Shown here: one piece after another, positions 23,836-33,088 of the stretch
Numbering within the stretch: position 1 is the first letter of the stretch
How the letters are laid out: each line of letters begins with the position of its first letter
Origin: Faecalibacterium sp. I3-3-33
GTDB taxonomy: Bacteria; Bacillota; Clostridia; Oscillospirales; Ruminococcaceae
Assembly (NCBI RefSeq): GCF_023347295.1
Contig: NZ_CP094469.1
Location: forward strand, 2,666,001-2,730,000
Length of the DNA: 64,000 nucleotides
Direction: 5' to 3'
The notes under the pieces: model-generated
The model's database searches: none
Told to the model about the DNA's origin: nothing
Seen by the model: only the letters and a program-made list of their open reading frames with translations
Translations under genes and position numbers: made by a program

Positions 23836-26331
23836 TTAACCGTTGTATTCCTTGATGTAGGCGCTATGGAGGATAGTGCCTGCGGGGCAGAAATTCAGGG
23901 TCGCACGGTTGCCCAGAAGGATCGCGTCACAGGCGCTCTTGAAGGCCTTGAAGCCGGGGTACTTGTTCTCTGCGCCGCCATAGGTAGGCAGTGTCCAGGT
24001 GCACCAGTTGTCGCCGTTTGTATTTGCCTGCATCGCAAACTCACCGCCGCCGGAGGTGTTCAGCCGCAGCCGCAGATGCTGGTGCAGGGACTCGGCACCC
24101 CACCACATATAGGTGTTTCCCAGTGAAGTGCCACCGGCGTCTGTCGCCCAGCGCCATGCGCAGTCTGCTTCTGCCGTTTTTCCTTCCGCAATGCCATAGA
24201 TCGAAGGCCACGCATAGCTGTACAGCTCGCTGCCGAAGGCGAGCACATTCGCAGTGCCCTTTGCCAGCGAAATAAAGCCCTTATTGCTCAGGCCATCTCC
24301 GTACAGGCTTGCAGGGAGCGTGAAGTCCATGTAGATCTCGATGCCGTCCGGCATCCCGCTTACCACGGGGATCTTCACGGCACTGTTTGCAGCCAGCGTC
24401 AGGCCGTCCCCGGTCAGATAGCCGCTTTCGGTGCCATTCACGTTCACCAGAATGCTGTCATCCTTTTTGGTCGCAAGGTTCTTTGCGGTGGTCTTGTTGG
24501 CTGCGCTGCCGCCGGTAAAGTCCCAGTAACCATAGTAGGCTGCATAGGGGTTATCGCTCACCACAATGGTCACGCTCACGCTCCGCTCCACGCCGTTTTC
24601 CAGCGTGCCGGTCACGGTCACCGTATCATTGTTGCCGCCGCCCAGAATGGTCAGCTTTCCGTTTTCCAGTTTGGCCTTGGTGCTGTCCGACACCTTCCAT
24701 GTGACGCCCAGACCGCTGTTTGCATTGGCGGGGGTATAGCTGACGTTCAGGGTCAGGATATCGCCCACGCTTGCCTTGCTGCCGGATAGCTTGGGGGTAA
24801 AGTCGGTAGCGGGGATGGCGCTCACGATGATCTCCCGGTACGCATGGCTTGCCCAGTTGCACAGGGGATAGTGCTTTCCGCTCAGGCTCTCGCCATCTGC
24901 CGTTTTGGGGCGGTAGTCCACGGTGTTGCCCGCCGAGGAGGTCTCGTTGGTATCGTCTGCGTACAGGTACAGGCTGGTGTAGCGGTCGCTGTCGCGGATG
25001 TTGCCGATGCCGCGGTGCTCACGGTCGCCCACGGCGTTGCCCGCATACTTTACTGCCACCTTGCCATGCAGTTCCTGCCCGCAGGTCAGCACCACCCGGG
25101 TGTTCTGTATCTCGGCCTTTTCTACGGTCACGCCCACGCCGTCCACATAGACGGAGAAGCCGTAGTTGGGCTGCGCCTGTACCGTGTAGGTATCTGCCAC
25201 CAGCGGCGGCACCGGCACCTCGTAGTCGATGCAGACCTTGTTGCCCTCCACGGTGATGGCGCGGTCGATGACCGTCCGGTCTGCCATGCCCCACAGGAAG
25301 GTCTCGGCCAGCTGCTTGCCGATCATCTCGCCCTGCCAGCGGTAGCCGTTGGAGGTCATGTGGCCGCCTGCAAAGCGCTGACAGGGCATTGCGCTGCCCA
25401 GCAGGATCATGTCCTCACACTCGGCTGCGGCCTCCTGCTGCGCCATGTTGATGCTGCTGGTGGCGTTGGTGATGAACGCACCACCGGGCTGGTACACGAA
25501 GAACAGCGGCGGCTCGGTCTGGCCGTACTTGGCCATGATGTCGGCCTGCATATCCTTCTTCAGCTGGAGCAGATACTGCTTGTACTCAGCCTTGTCGGTA
25601 GTGCCGTCCGTGCCGTTGGTAAAGCCCTGCCCGCTGTTGTGGCCGTCGTAGTTGTACTCGCCCTGCATGAAGATAACGGCTACGCACTTCACGGTCTTGT
25701 TCTGCGCAGTGACAGCAGCCTTGGTGTTGTCCAGATAGTCCAGAAAGGCGTCCTTGTACAGATACTCGTAGCCATAGCTGGTGCAGCCCTTGGAGAGTCG
25801 CTCGATGGAACGTCCGCCCAGACCGGTAGAGTTTGCGATAAACTTCTGTCCCGCGTCCCGGTGTCTGCGGTACATGGTGGCAAAGTGGTTCACCGCTGCG
25901 ACGATGGGGGATTCAAAGCCCGCGTTCTTGCAGGGGTTCAGGCCGGTGGTGGTGGCAGCCTGATACCAGTGCGCGCTGCTGCCCACCATGTACACACCGT
26001 CCAGTGCCGTATCGGTCAGTGCGATCTGGCTCTCGGTGCCGGAGGCAAGACTCTGGCCGTAGATGATGATCTGCGCATAGTCGCAGCCAGCCACGTCCGC
26101 ATAGTTCACGCAGCCCATGCGGCTGGGCGCGTAGACAGGTGCTGCGGTCGCCGTACCCAGATCACCGGGGTCGCCCTTGTCGCCTTTCGGGCCCGCCGGG
26201 CCGGTGTCGCCCTTATCTCCCTTATCGCCTTTGACGCCTGTGGCGGCGGCTGCAATGCCCGCTTCCATGTGGTTCAGCTGGGCAGCCGTCAAGGTCTGGC
26301 CGTCCACAAAATTCTGTTTTTCGTAGCTCAT
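23836..26331 (-). CDS. Phage-type fibre protein with collagen-like repeat, SGNH esterase and Ig-like domains
   Basis: ATG 26331 has GGAGG upstream and overlaps the preceding stop, giving 831 residues. Domains in order: an N-terminal fibre motif (FVDGQTLTAAQLNHMEAGI), a short collagen-like Gly-x-y stretch (GDKGDKGDTGPAGPKGDKGD, about 36-58), an SGNH/sialate-O-acetylesterase-like domain with IIYGQSLASGT (nucleophile Ser, about 92), GLGGRS, MQGEYNYDG and a GGHMTSNGYR end block, then an Ig-like BIg2 domain (about 540-620) and a C-terminal LamG-like beta domain. It probably binds and deacetylates a surface glycan. It is far larger than other proteins of the cassette. Confidence 0.85.
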   Translation of the reverse strand: MSYEKQNFVDGQTLTAAQLNHMEAGIAAAATGVKGDKGDKGDTGPAGPKGDKGDPGDLGTATAAPVYAPSRMGCVNYADVAGCDYAQIIIYGQSLASGTESQIALTDTALDGVYMVGSSAHWYQAATTTGLNPCKNAGFESPIVAAVNHFATMYRRHRDAGQKFIANSTGLGGRSIERLSKGCTSYGYEYLYKDAFLDYLDNTKAAVTAQNKTVKCVAVIFMQGEYNYDGHNSGQGFTNGTDGTTDKAEYKQYLLQLKKDMQADIMAKYGQTEPPLFFVYQPGGAFITNATSSINMAQQEAAAECEDMILLGSAMPCQRFAGGHMTSNGYRWQGEMIGKQLAETFLWGMADRTVIDRAITVEGNKVCIDYEVPVPPLVADTYTVQAQPNYGFSVYVDGVGVTVEKAEIQNTRVVLTCGQELHGKVAVKYAGNAVGDREHRGIGNIRDSDRYTSLYLYADDTNETSSAGNTVDYRPKTADGESLSGKHYPLCNWASHAYREIIVSAIPATDFTPKLSGSKASVGDILTLNVSYTPANANSGLGVTWKVSDSTKAKLENGKLTILGGGNNDTVTVTGTLENGVERSVSVTIVVSDNPYAAYYGYWDFTGGSAANKTTAKNLATKKDDSILVNVNGTESGYLTGDGLTLAANSAVKIPVVSGMPDGIEIYMDFTLPASLYGDGLSNKGFISLAKGTANVLAFGSELYSYAWPSIYGIAEGKTAEADCAWRWATDAGGTSLGNTYMWWGAESLHQHLRLRLNTSGGGEFAMQANTNGDNWCTWTLPTYGGAENKYPGFKAFKSACDAILLGNRATLNFCPAGTILHSAYIKEYNG

Positions 26332-26927
26332 TTGTTCCTCCCTAAGATCATTTTTCCAAGGACTGCCTGCCCCAGCACGGCAAAAACCGTGTCTGTCGGC
26401 TGATCCGGCTTTTCCGGCTGCGTAGTGCCCCATAATGCCGCCAAGCGGTCGCAGGCCGCCATGGCCGCGTCATTGCCCGCCGCCAGAAGCCGCAGGATCG
26501 CCAGCAGCGCCTGTTTTTCTGCGGTGGTAATGCCGCCTGTGCCCAGCAGCCCTACCAGTGCCTCCCACGCCGGGGTAGCCGGTGCAGGCATCGTGCCCTC
26601 TGCCGTGCCGCTGTTGGCGCATACTTTGCACCGCACATCGGCACTTGTCACGGTGCGGCTGCCGTCCGTGCCCTCAAAGGTGATGCAGCCCGTGCCGGGC
26701 ACTGCCGTCACCGCTGCCGGAACGGTCAGAAAGCCGCTTTCCACCAGTGTGGCCGCGCTTGCGCCGGGGGTGTGCCAGTGGGCGCATACCGTCAGCCCCT
26801 TCCACTCGCCCCGCTGCTCGATGCGCAGCCGGTAGTTGCCCCGGTTGCCCGCGTACCCCAGCAGCAGCTGCCCGCCGGGCACCGCTGCCGCACCGTTGCG
26901 CTCCAGCCGGATGGTCATCTCATTCAT
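26328..26927 (-). CDS. Phage-type structural/hypothetical protein
   Basis: The 199-residue protein has an N-terminal beta-rich domain (LERNGAAAVPGGQLLLGYAG) and a C-terminal helical segment with AEKQALLAILRLLAAG. No family is recognised with certainty. The stop overlaps the start of the esterase fibre gene by four bases, and 12 bases separate it from the previous fibre gene, so it belongs to the same cassette, perhaps as a fibre chaperone or connector. Confidence 0.65.
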   Translation of the reverse strand: MNEMTIRLERNGAAAVPGGQLLLGYAGNRGNYRLRIEQRGEWKGLTVCAHWHTPGASAATLVESGFLTVPAAVTAVPGTGCITFEGTDGSRTVTSADVRCKVCANSGTAEGTMPAPATPAWEALVGLLGTGGITTAEKQALLAILRLLAAGNDAAMAACDRLAALWGTTQPEKPDQPTDTVFAVLGQAVLGKMILGRNK

Positions 26928-26939
26928 GCTGCACCACCC

Positions 26940-28553
26940 TTACACATACTGATAGCCCTCCACGTTGAAGGGATACTTGTGATCGCCCGACGCGTCCGTT
27001 CTCGCAGCGTCCACGTTCAGCGTGCCGTCTGCCGCAAAGCTCATCCGCACGGGCGCTGCGCCGCTGCACTTCACGCCGCTGCTGAGGTCGTATTTCAGGC
27101 CGCCTACCATGGCCACCGCCGTACCGCCCCGCACGATGCGGGTGCTGCCATAGTCCGCAGCCGTTCCCACACCGGTAGAGGTGTTGCCGCCGCTTTCAAG
27201 CGCTGCGGGTGCCAGCATCTTTACCACGATGTAATCCGCCGTCTCCGGCACAGTCAAGCTCGTTGCGACCTTGCCCGCAACGCCTGCGCCGGTGTAGACC
27301 AGCTTTCCGTCCATGTCCATCATCCTTTCCAGTCGTTTCAGTTTTTCGGCCAAGCGAAAGCCCAGCACCGTGTCAAGATTTTCCGCTGTCACTTCCAGCG
27401 TGCCGTCCGCGCTCACGGTCAACCCCCGCCCGGCTTTCACGCCGCCCAGCACGGCTGCGGTGGCACACGGCAGGGTGTAGCCTGTGCTGAATTTCCGGTC
27501 CGCTTCGGCCTTGGAATAGAACCGGTCATCTGCGCCCAGCTGCAATAACGCTGCCGCCTTTTCCTGCGCAGACCAGCTTGCTGCCCCGGCGGCACTGGTC
27601 AGTGCCTTTTTGACGCCGTAGGGCAGCAGCGCCGGGGTCAGGGGCGCGTAGGCCTCGGTCATGCGGTCCAGCTGCGCCGCCGTAGCGGGCACAGTGGTCA
27701 GGGTGGCGTCTGTCCGCACCGCAACACCGTACTGCCCGTCTGCCCGCACCGCGCCGGGCGTTGCTGCTGTGGGCACGGTCTCGCTGCGCACATAGGGGCG
27801 CAGGTCCGGCAGCGGGGTGGTATCGGTCTGCACCGCGCCGGTGGCGGTATCCACGCTGAGGATGCGCACCACCTCGCCGGGCAAAGGCTGCGCCGGGAGC
27901 GGCACCGCTGCCACATCCTGTGCGTCCAACTGCACCGCGCCGCCCTTGCTGTTCACGCTCAGCACGGTGCCGTCCTTGGGCGCGTAGCTCTCTGCACGCA
28001 GTGCAGCGGCCTCTGCACGCTTTGCGCAGGCATCGGCATCGGTGCGGTCGGCCAGAATTTTGTCCGCAGCCTTTTGCGCCAGCGCCGCCTGTACGGCGGT
28101 GTCTGCCGCACCGTTCTCGGCGCGGCGGGCGCTTTCCGCTGCGGCGCGGGCGCTTTCCAGCACGCGGGCTACGAACTGCTCGTACACCGAGGGCGGCAGC
28201 TCCTCACTGCCGCCATCCGTGGGCAGGGTGGCGTACACATCGTAGCTGCCGGGGCGGGTGTAGGCGGTGTAGCCGCCGCTGCCCATGGCGGCCAGCATCC
28301 ACTGTCCCCGCACGCTGCCGGTCAGGCGGCGGTCCACCGTCACGCTGCCGTCGGTGTCCAGCGGAATGGCGGCCAGCCGCACCCCGTCGCTGCGGCGCAG
28401 ATACAGCGCCATGGTGCACCCTGCCCACGCTGCGGGCAGGATGAACTGCAGCCTGTCCACCCCCTCGGCGTTCTGTGCGCCAAGGTGCAGCCGATGCGGC
28501 TGGGGCACAAATTCGGTGCCGCCGCACTGCTGCTTGAGGATCTCGATCTCCAT
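26940..28553 (-). CDS. Phage-type baseplate/tail-fibre protein (BppU-like N-terminus)
   Basis: ATG 28553 has AGGAGG six bases upstream, giving 537 residues. The N-terminal 110 residues are a beta domain resembling the baseplate upper protein N-domain, ending with PPSVYEQFVARVLESARAAAESARR, a helical linker seen in many fibre proteins. The middle is Ala/Thr-rich with repeated short beta segments, and DDRFYSKAEADRKF is a common trimeric-fibre helix. It is the first gene of the minus-strand cassette. No tail, head or packaging genes lie upstream. Confidence 0.72.
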   Translation of the reverse strand: MEIEILKQQCGGTEFVPQPHRLHLGAQNAEGVDRLQFILPAAWAGCTMALYLRRSDGVRLAAIPLDTDGSVTVDRRLTGSVRGQWMLAAMGSGGYTAYTRPGSYDVYATLPTDGGSEELPPSVYEQFVARVLESARAAAESARRAENGAADTAVQAALAQKAADKILADRTDADACAKRAEAAALRAESYAPKDGTVLSVNSKGGAVQLDAQDVAAVPLPAQPLPGEVVRILSVDTATGAVQTDTTPLPDLRPYVRSETVPTAATPGAVRADGQYGVAVRTDATLTTVPATAAQLDRMTEAYAPLTPALLPYGVKKALTSAAGAASWSAQEKAAALLQLGADDRFYSKAEADRKFSTGYTLPCATAAVLGGVKAGRGLTVSADGTLEVTAENLDTVLGFRLAEKLKRLERMMDMDGKLVYTGAGVAGKVATSLTVPETADYIVVKMLAPAALESGGNTSTGVGTAADYGSTRIVRGGTAVAMVGGLKYDLSSGVKCSGAAPVRMSFAADGTLNVDAARTDASGDHKYPFNVEGYQYV

Positions 28554-28963
28554 GCAAAACCTCCTTTTCTGTTTGCTGTCCCGATTGTACCGCCGGGGGT
28601 GCAAAACTATCCAGAGTGTACAGAAAATGTGAAATTTTCTGTTCTTCGGCATTTTGCTAAACGGGGTTTTTGCATCGGAAATACAGCCCCTTCCACCCTA
28701 CTGAAATAGGGTAATTCCCCTGCGGGTTTTCCATGCAAAACCCGCGATGTGGGGCATCTTGTTTTGGGCGCAGCGGCTGCTGCTGCGGCCTTATTTGCAG
28801 GGAAAAAAGATGATACAAATGTTAAAAATTCATGAACGGATCACCCGCAGAAAAATGGAAAAAATCAGAAGGAAACCACCTAAAAACCAAAATATCAAAA
28901 GAAACACTGTGGAAATTGCACAAAAAATAATGTTACAAATCTAACAAAGCGCAAGACGCAAAT
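28554..28963. other. Intergenic region between the phage-like cassette and the G5/3D gene
   Basis: No gene was found here. Two hairpins are present: ACCCTA/TAGGGT (about 28696-28713) and a perfect 9-base GCGGGTTTT/AAAACCCGC (28722-28745). The right part (28800-28960) is strongly A-rich. It should hold the cassette promoter on the minus strand, but I found no clear -35/-10 pair. Confidence 0.5.
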
Positions 28964-29228
28964 TTGACAGATGCTTTACAGTCTGGTAAAATAACGTTTG
29001 CGCAACGAACGTTGCAGCGTTTAAATTCTATCTGGATGAAGTAAAAAGCCGTCCTGCGTACGGCACGGCATGGGCAGATGCGGCCCGTGCCGGGGCAGTT
29101 TTGTGGTCTGCCCAAAACGGATTCCACCCTGTAATACGGTGCTCCGCTTTTTACCCAAAGAGAGCATCGTATTTGACTGTGCGGCACTTATATCCCCAGC
29201 CGCCGCAGTCCGGGCGGCCGGGGTGCCG
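28964..29228 (+). promoter_or_regulatory. Promoter and long structured leader of the G5/3D gene
   Basis: TTGACA (28964-28969) and TAAAAT (28987-28992) are 17 bases apart. Transcription from about 29000 would give a leader of about 230 bases with several strong GC-rich hairpins, for example GCAACGAACGTTGC near 29004-29018 and CGGCACGG/CCGTGCCG at about 29058-29094. It does not match the c-di-AMP (ydaO) riboswitch consensus that often precedes such genes. Confidence 0.55.
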
Positions 29229-30332
29229 ATGCACTACCCGCGGCCGCACCAAATACGACAAAGAGAGGAGTTGTCTCGTATCGCTTCCGTTAAATTGAAG
29301 AAAGCAGTTACTGCCGCAAAGCAGGCAGTATCTCCCCGTGTGCTGGCATTTTGTGTCATGGTGGTATGCCTTGTGGCTACCCTTGGCGTCACCGCTGCAA
29401 ATCTGCGGCTGACCTACGTCACCGACTCCAATGGTGCACGGCAGGTCCTTTTGACCGATGCCGATGCTTCCCCTGCACAGGTCATGCACCTTTCCGGCAT
29501 CCGCTCTGAAGAGGGCGATGAGGTCTACTACACCGCATTCAGCGGCAATCTTGCCTCCCTGAATATCGAGCGCGCATTCTCCGTCAGCATCACCGCCGAC
29601 GGGCAGGAGTACCCGGTAAAGCTGGTGTTTGGCACCGTAGCCGATGCACTGGAGCGCGCCGGTATCACCCTTGAAGGGGACGACTACACCGAGCCGGCGC
29701 TGGATCATGTTGTGACCGCCGGCAGCAAGATCGTGGTCCACCGCGTGGACTACGAAGAGCGTGTGGAGACACAGGCCATTCCCTACGACACCCAGTATGT
29801 CTACACCAGCCTGTACTTCCGCAACACCGGCCGCACCACCACCCTGCAGCACGGCGCAGCCGGTCAGCAGACCGTGACCACCCGTGACCGCTATGTGGAC
29901 GGTGAGCTGGAGAACAGCACCGTTGTGGATACCACCACCACGGTAGAACCCACCGACCACGTCATCAAGACCTACGGCGCAGGCGCGCCGGTGTCCCCCC
30001 TGACCGGCGCGGACGGCACCACCAACGCCCCCACCTCTTATAGCAAGGTGCTCACCGGCAAGGCCACCGGCTACTATTCCCGTACCGGCAAGGGTTCTTC
30101 CGGTCTGGGTCTGGGCTACGGCACCGTGGCTGTGGACCCGGACGTGATCCCCTACGGCACCAAGCTCTACATCACCTCCACCGACGGCAAGTTCGTCTAC
30201 GGCTACGCCGTAGCCACCGATACCGGCATCGCCGTCCAGAAGGGGCAGATCCTTGTAGACCTGTTCTACGAGACCTACGCCGAAAGCGTCATCAACGGCG
30301 CGATTCAGGTCAATGTCTACGTTGTGGACTGA
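29229..30332 (+). CDS. YabE-like cell-wall protein with G5 and 3D domains
   Basis: The protein is anchored or exported by one N-terminal helix (AFCVMVVCLVATLGVTAANL). A ubiquitin-like DUF348 segment (FGTVADALERAGITLEGDD), a G5 domain (YEERVETQAIPYDTQYVYT) and a C-terminal 3D domain (GYGTVAVDPDVIPYGTKLYI, YAVATDTGI and VDLFY) follow. The 3D fold is the catalytic core of Rpf/Sps-type muralytic transglycosylases, so it probably remodels peptidoglycan. The start is uncertain: ATG 29229 has only a weak ribosome site, while AGAGGAG at 29264-29270 precedes only an in-frame TTG (29271) with no gap and an ATC (29280). Confidence 0.85.
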   Translation: MHYPRPHQIRQREELSRIASVKLKKAVTAAKQAVSPRVLAFCVMVVCLVATLGVTAANLRLTYVTDSNGARQVLLTDADASPAQVMHLSGIRSEEGDEVYYTAFSGNLASLNIERAFSVSITADGQEYPVKLVFGTVADALERAGITLEGDDYTEPALDHVVTAGSKIVVHRVDYEERVETQAIPYDTQYVYTSLYFRNTGRTTTLQHGAAGQQTVTTRDRYVDGELENSTVVDTTTTVEPTDHVIKTYGAGAPVSPLTGADGTTNAPTSYSKVLTGKATGYYSRTGKGSSGLGLGYGTVAVDPDVIPYGTKLYITSTDGKFVYGYAVATDTGIAVQKGQILVDLFYETYAESVINGAIQVNVYVVD

Positions 30333-30360
30333 GCTGTAAACAAAACACAATAACCACGCA

Positions 30361-30397
30361 AAGAGACCGCTGTACAAACTGTGCAGCGGTCTCTTTT
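30361..30397 (+). terminator. Terminator after the G5/3D gene
   Basis: AAGAGACCGCTG and CAGCGGTCTCTT form a 12-base stem with an inner ACA/TGT extension, followed by TTTT. Confidence 0.85.
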
Positions 30398-30401
30398 GAT
30401 G

Positions 30402-30478
30402 TGAGCGGAAGAACTGTTTTTTATTTCGGAGCACCGGAGCGTCTGCGGACGCTCCGGTGCTCCATTTTCACAGGAAGG
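30402..30478 (+). repeat. TGCG-loop hairpin element, copy B
   Basis: GAGCGGAAGAAC and a T-rich spacer lead into the arms GGAGCACCGGAGCGTC (30428-30443) and its exact complement (30448-30463) around TGCG, then ATTTTCACAGGAAGG. It lies 70 bases after the G5/3D stop, same orientation. Confidence 0.85.
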
Positions 30479-30648
30479 GACTTTAACCGAAACCCTTCCT
30501 TCTTTTTTCGCAACGCTTTCGCTAAAACCGTTTGGCAAATGAGCAGTTTACACGATGTCAAGCCGCAAATTTTAGATAGTATGCCTACAACATACAGAGA
30601 AAGAAAGAAATTTTGTAGTAATTGTATTTGATTTTTGGACAAAAAGTC

Positions 30649-30677
30649 TTGCAAAAATGGTAAAAACCTTTTAATAT
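30649..30677 (+). promoter_or_regulatory. Promoter of the glycogen operon
   Basis: TTGCAA and TAATAT are 17 bases apart, about 55 bases before the glgB start codon. Confidence 0.6.
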
Positions 30678-30734
30678 AAAAGAGTACAAAGCTGCGCAAG
30701 CCGCTTTCGGCTTCCGCACGGGGAGGAGCAGTCT

Positions 30735-33002
30735 ATGAAACCGACCGAAGAAAAGATTCAGAGCAATACATCGGATCTGCCGGTGTACCTGTTCAAGCAG
30801 GGCAATAACTGCGAGGCTTATCGCTACTTCGGCGCACATCTGGAAACGCGGGTCGGGGAGTCCGGCGTCGTGTTCCGTGTATGGGCACCGCACGCCGCAG
30901 CCATCAGTGTTGTGGGTGACTTCAACAGCTGGAAGCCCGGCAGCCATCCCATGCGCAAGGTGGATGGCGATTCCGTGTGGGAATTGTTCATTCCCGGCAT
31001 GAAGGAATACGATGTTTATAAATATTGCGTGACCACCCGCGCAGGCGACCTTGTCTACAAGGCCGATCCTTACGCCTTCCACGCTGAGACCCGGCCGTCC
31101 AACGGCAGCAAGGTCTACGATCTGTCCGGCTTTGCATGGCACGATGCCGCCTGGCAGACCGCACAGAAAAAGGCGGACGTGATCAACGGCCCGATGAATA
31201 TCTACGAGATGCACGCCGGCAGCTGGAAGATGAAGGAGGGCGGCAAGCCCTACAACTACTCCGAGCTGGCGGACGAGCTGATCCCGTACATCAAGGATAT
31301 GGGCTACACCCATGTAGAGCTGCTGCCGGTGATGGAATATCCGTTTGACGGCAGCTGGGGCTATCAGGTCACCGGCTATTTTGCACCCACCAGCCGCTAC
31401 GGCACCCCCAAGGACTTTATGGCCTTTGTGGATAAGATGCACGCCGCAGGCATCGGCGTCATCATGGACTGGGTGCCCGCCCACTTCCCCAAAGATCAGT
31501 TCGGCCTGTACAATTTTGACGGCGAGGCCTGCTACGAGGACCCCAACCCCAAGCGCGGCGAGCACAAGGAGTGGGGCACCATGGTGTTCGACTTTGGCCG
31601 CAACGAGGTGCAGAGCTTCCTCATTTCCAGCGCACTGTACTGGCTGGAGCAGTACCACATTGATGGTCTGCGGGTGGACGCCGTAGCTTCCATGCTGTAT
31701 CTGGACTACAACCGCAAGCAGGGCGAATGGGAGCCCAATAAGGACGGCGGCAAGGAGAACCTTGAAGCTATCGCCTTCCTGCGCAAGCTGAACAACACCG
31801 TGCTGGGCCGTCACCCCCACAAGTACATGATCGCTGAGGAGTCCACCGCGTGGCCTATGGTCACAAAGCCCGCTTCGGACGGGGGCTTAGGCTTCAACTT
31901 CAAGTGGAACATGGGCTGGATGAACGATATGCTCAGCTACATGAAGACCGACCCGCTGTTCCGCGCCGGCAACCACAACAAGGTGACCTTCAGCTTCTTC
32001 TACGCTTTCAGCGAGAACTTTGTCCTGCCCATCAGCCACGATGAAGTGGTGCACGGCAAGGGCAGCCTGCTGAATAAGATGCCCGGCGAGTATGACGACA
32101 AGTTTGCCAATCTGCGCACCTTCTTCGGCTATATGATGGCACACCCGGGCAAGAAGCTGTTGTTCATGGGACAGGAGTTCGGTCAGTTTGCCGAGTGGAA
32201 CGAGACAAAGCAGCTGGACTGGATGCTGCTGGACTATGACAAGCACGCCGAGCTGCAGAACTACGTCCGCACCCTGAACGCCTTTTATAAAGAGCACCCT
32301 GCCCTCTGGCAGATCGATTACAGTTGGGAGGGCTTCCAGTGGATCGTGCCGGACGACTCGCAGCAGAGCGTCATCGCCTTCCTGCGTAAGGACGCCGCCG
32401 GTAAGCAGATCCTTGTCATCTGCAACTTCAACCCCGTCCTGCGCGAGGGCTACACCCTCGGCGCACCGGTATCCGGCACCTATAAGGAGATCCTGAACAG
32501 TGACGATGCTGCTTTCGGCGGCTCCGGCACCGTGCACAACAAGCCGGTGCGTACCCACAAAAAGCCGCAGCACGGCTTTGAGCAGAGCATCACCGTTACC
32601 CTGCCGCCCATGAGCACCCTGTACTTTGAGGTGCCCACAAAGCGCACCCGCAAGGCAGCAGAGGACAGCGCGGATAAACCGGCAAAAAAGACCGCTAAAA
32701 AGACCTCCGTCAAGGACGCCGTGGAAAAGGCGGTAAAAAAGACGACCCGCAAGGCCAAAGCCGAGCCGGACGCCGACAAGCCGGTAAAAAAGACCCGCAC
32801 CACCAAGGCCAAGGCCGTCGAAACGGCGGATGAAAAACCGGATAAAGCAAAAAAGACCGCTGCCAAGCCCAAGGCCGCAGCGGACAAGCCGGTAAAGAAA
32901 ACCGCCGCCAAGGCAAAGACTGCGGCAAAAGCAAAGCCTGAGACCGAAACAGAAACCAAACCCGCAAAGCGCACCCGCAAAGCAAAAGCACCCAAGGAAT
33001 AA
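30735..33002 (+). CDS. glgB: 1,4-alpha-glucan branching enzyme with a histone-like C-terminal tail
   Basis: The first 635 or so residues are a normal GlgB: a CBM48 domain (about 25-115), then a GH13 barrel with [22 protein letters not shown] (nucleophile Asp), AEEST (acid Glu) and [14 protein letters not shown]. It makes alpha-1,6 branches in glycogen. From about residue 636 to 755 the protein carries a tail of Lys, Ala, Thr and Pro (36 lysines in about 119 residues) with units such as DKPVKKT and [10 protein letters not shown], like histone H1 or HU tails. That tail is not part of the known enzyme. GGGAGGAG lies seven bases before ATG 30735. It leads the glg operon. Confidence 0.95.
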   Translation: MKPTEEKIQSNTSDLPVYLFKQGNNCEAYRYFGAHLETRVGESGVVFRVWAPHAAAISVVGDFNSWKPGSHPMRKVDGDSVWELFIPGMKEYDVYKYCVTTRAGDLVYKADPYAFHAETRPSNGSKVYDLSGFAWHDAAWQTAQKKADVINGPMNIYEMHAGSWKMKEGGKPYNYSELADELIPYIKDMGYTHVELLPVMEYPFDGSWGYQVTGYFAPTSRYGTPKDFMAFVDKMHAAGIGVIMDWVPAHFPKDQFGLYNFDGEACYEDPNPKRGEHKEWGTMVFDFGRNEVQSFLISSALYWLEQYHIDGLRVDAVASMLYLDYNRKQGEWEPNKDGGKENLEAIAFLRKLNNTVLGRHPHKYMIAEESTAWPMVTKPASDGGLGFNFKWNMGWMNDMLSYMKTDPLFRAGNHNKVTFSFFYAFSENFVLPISHDEVVHGKGSLLNKMPGEYDDKFANLRTFFGYMMAHPGKKLLFMGQEFGQFAEWNETKQLDWMLLDYDKHAELQNYVRTLNAFYKEHPALWQIDYSWEGFQWIVPDDSQQSVIAFLRKDAAGKQILVICNFNPVLREGYTLGAPVSGTYKEILNSDDAAFGGSGTVHNKPVRTHKKPQHGFEQSITVTLPPMSTLYFEVPTKRTRKAAEDSADKPAKKTAKKTSVKDAVEKAVKKTTRKAKAEPDADKPVKKTRTTKAKAVETADEKPDKAKKTAAKPKAAADKPVKKTAAKAKTAAKAKPETETETKPAKRTRKAKAPKE

Positions 33003-33088
33003 GGATGCCCACACGGATGCACGCACGAACATTCTGAACTGTTGACTATCATTTCCAAAAAGGAAATGCTAAAGGGGAGAATAAAGCT

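Noticed and set aside
24844..26403. A 519-codon plus-strand frame
   Set aside because: It is antisense to the esterase fibre gene and has no start signal or recognisable domain.
22924..28553. Complete prophage or phage-tail bacteriocin
   Set aside because: There are no genes for tail sheath, tube, tape measure, head, packaging or integration between the flanking chromosomal genes.
29000..29228. c-di-AMP (ydaO/yuaA) riboswitch in front of the G5/3D gene
   Set aside because: The leader lacks the conserved GGGGGACCC and GGGGUGAA-like blocks of that class.
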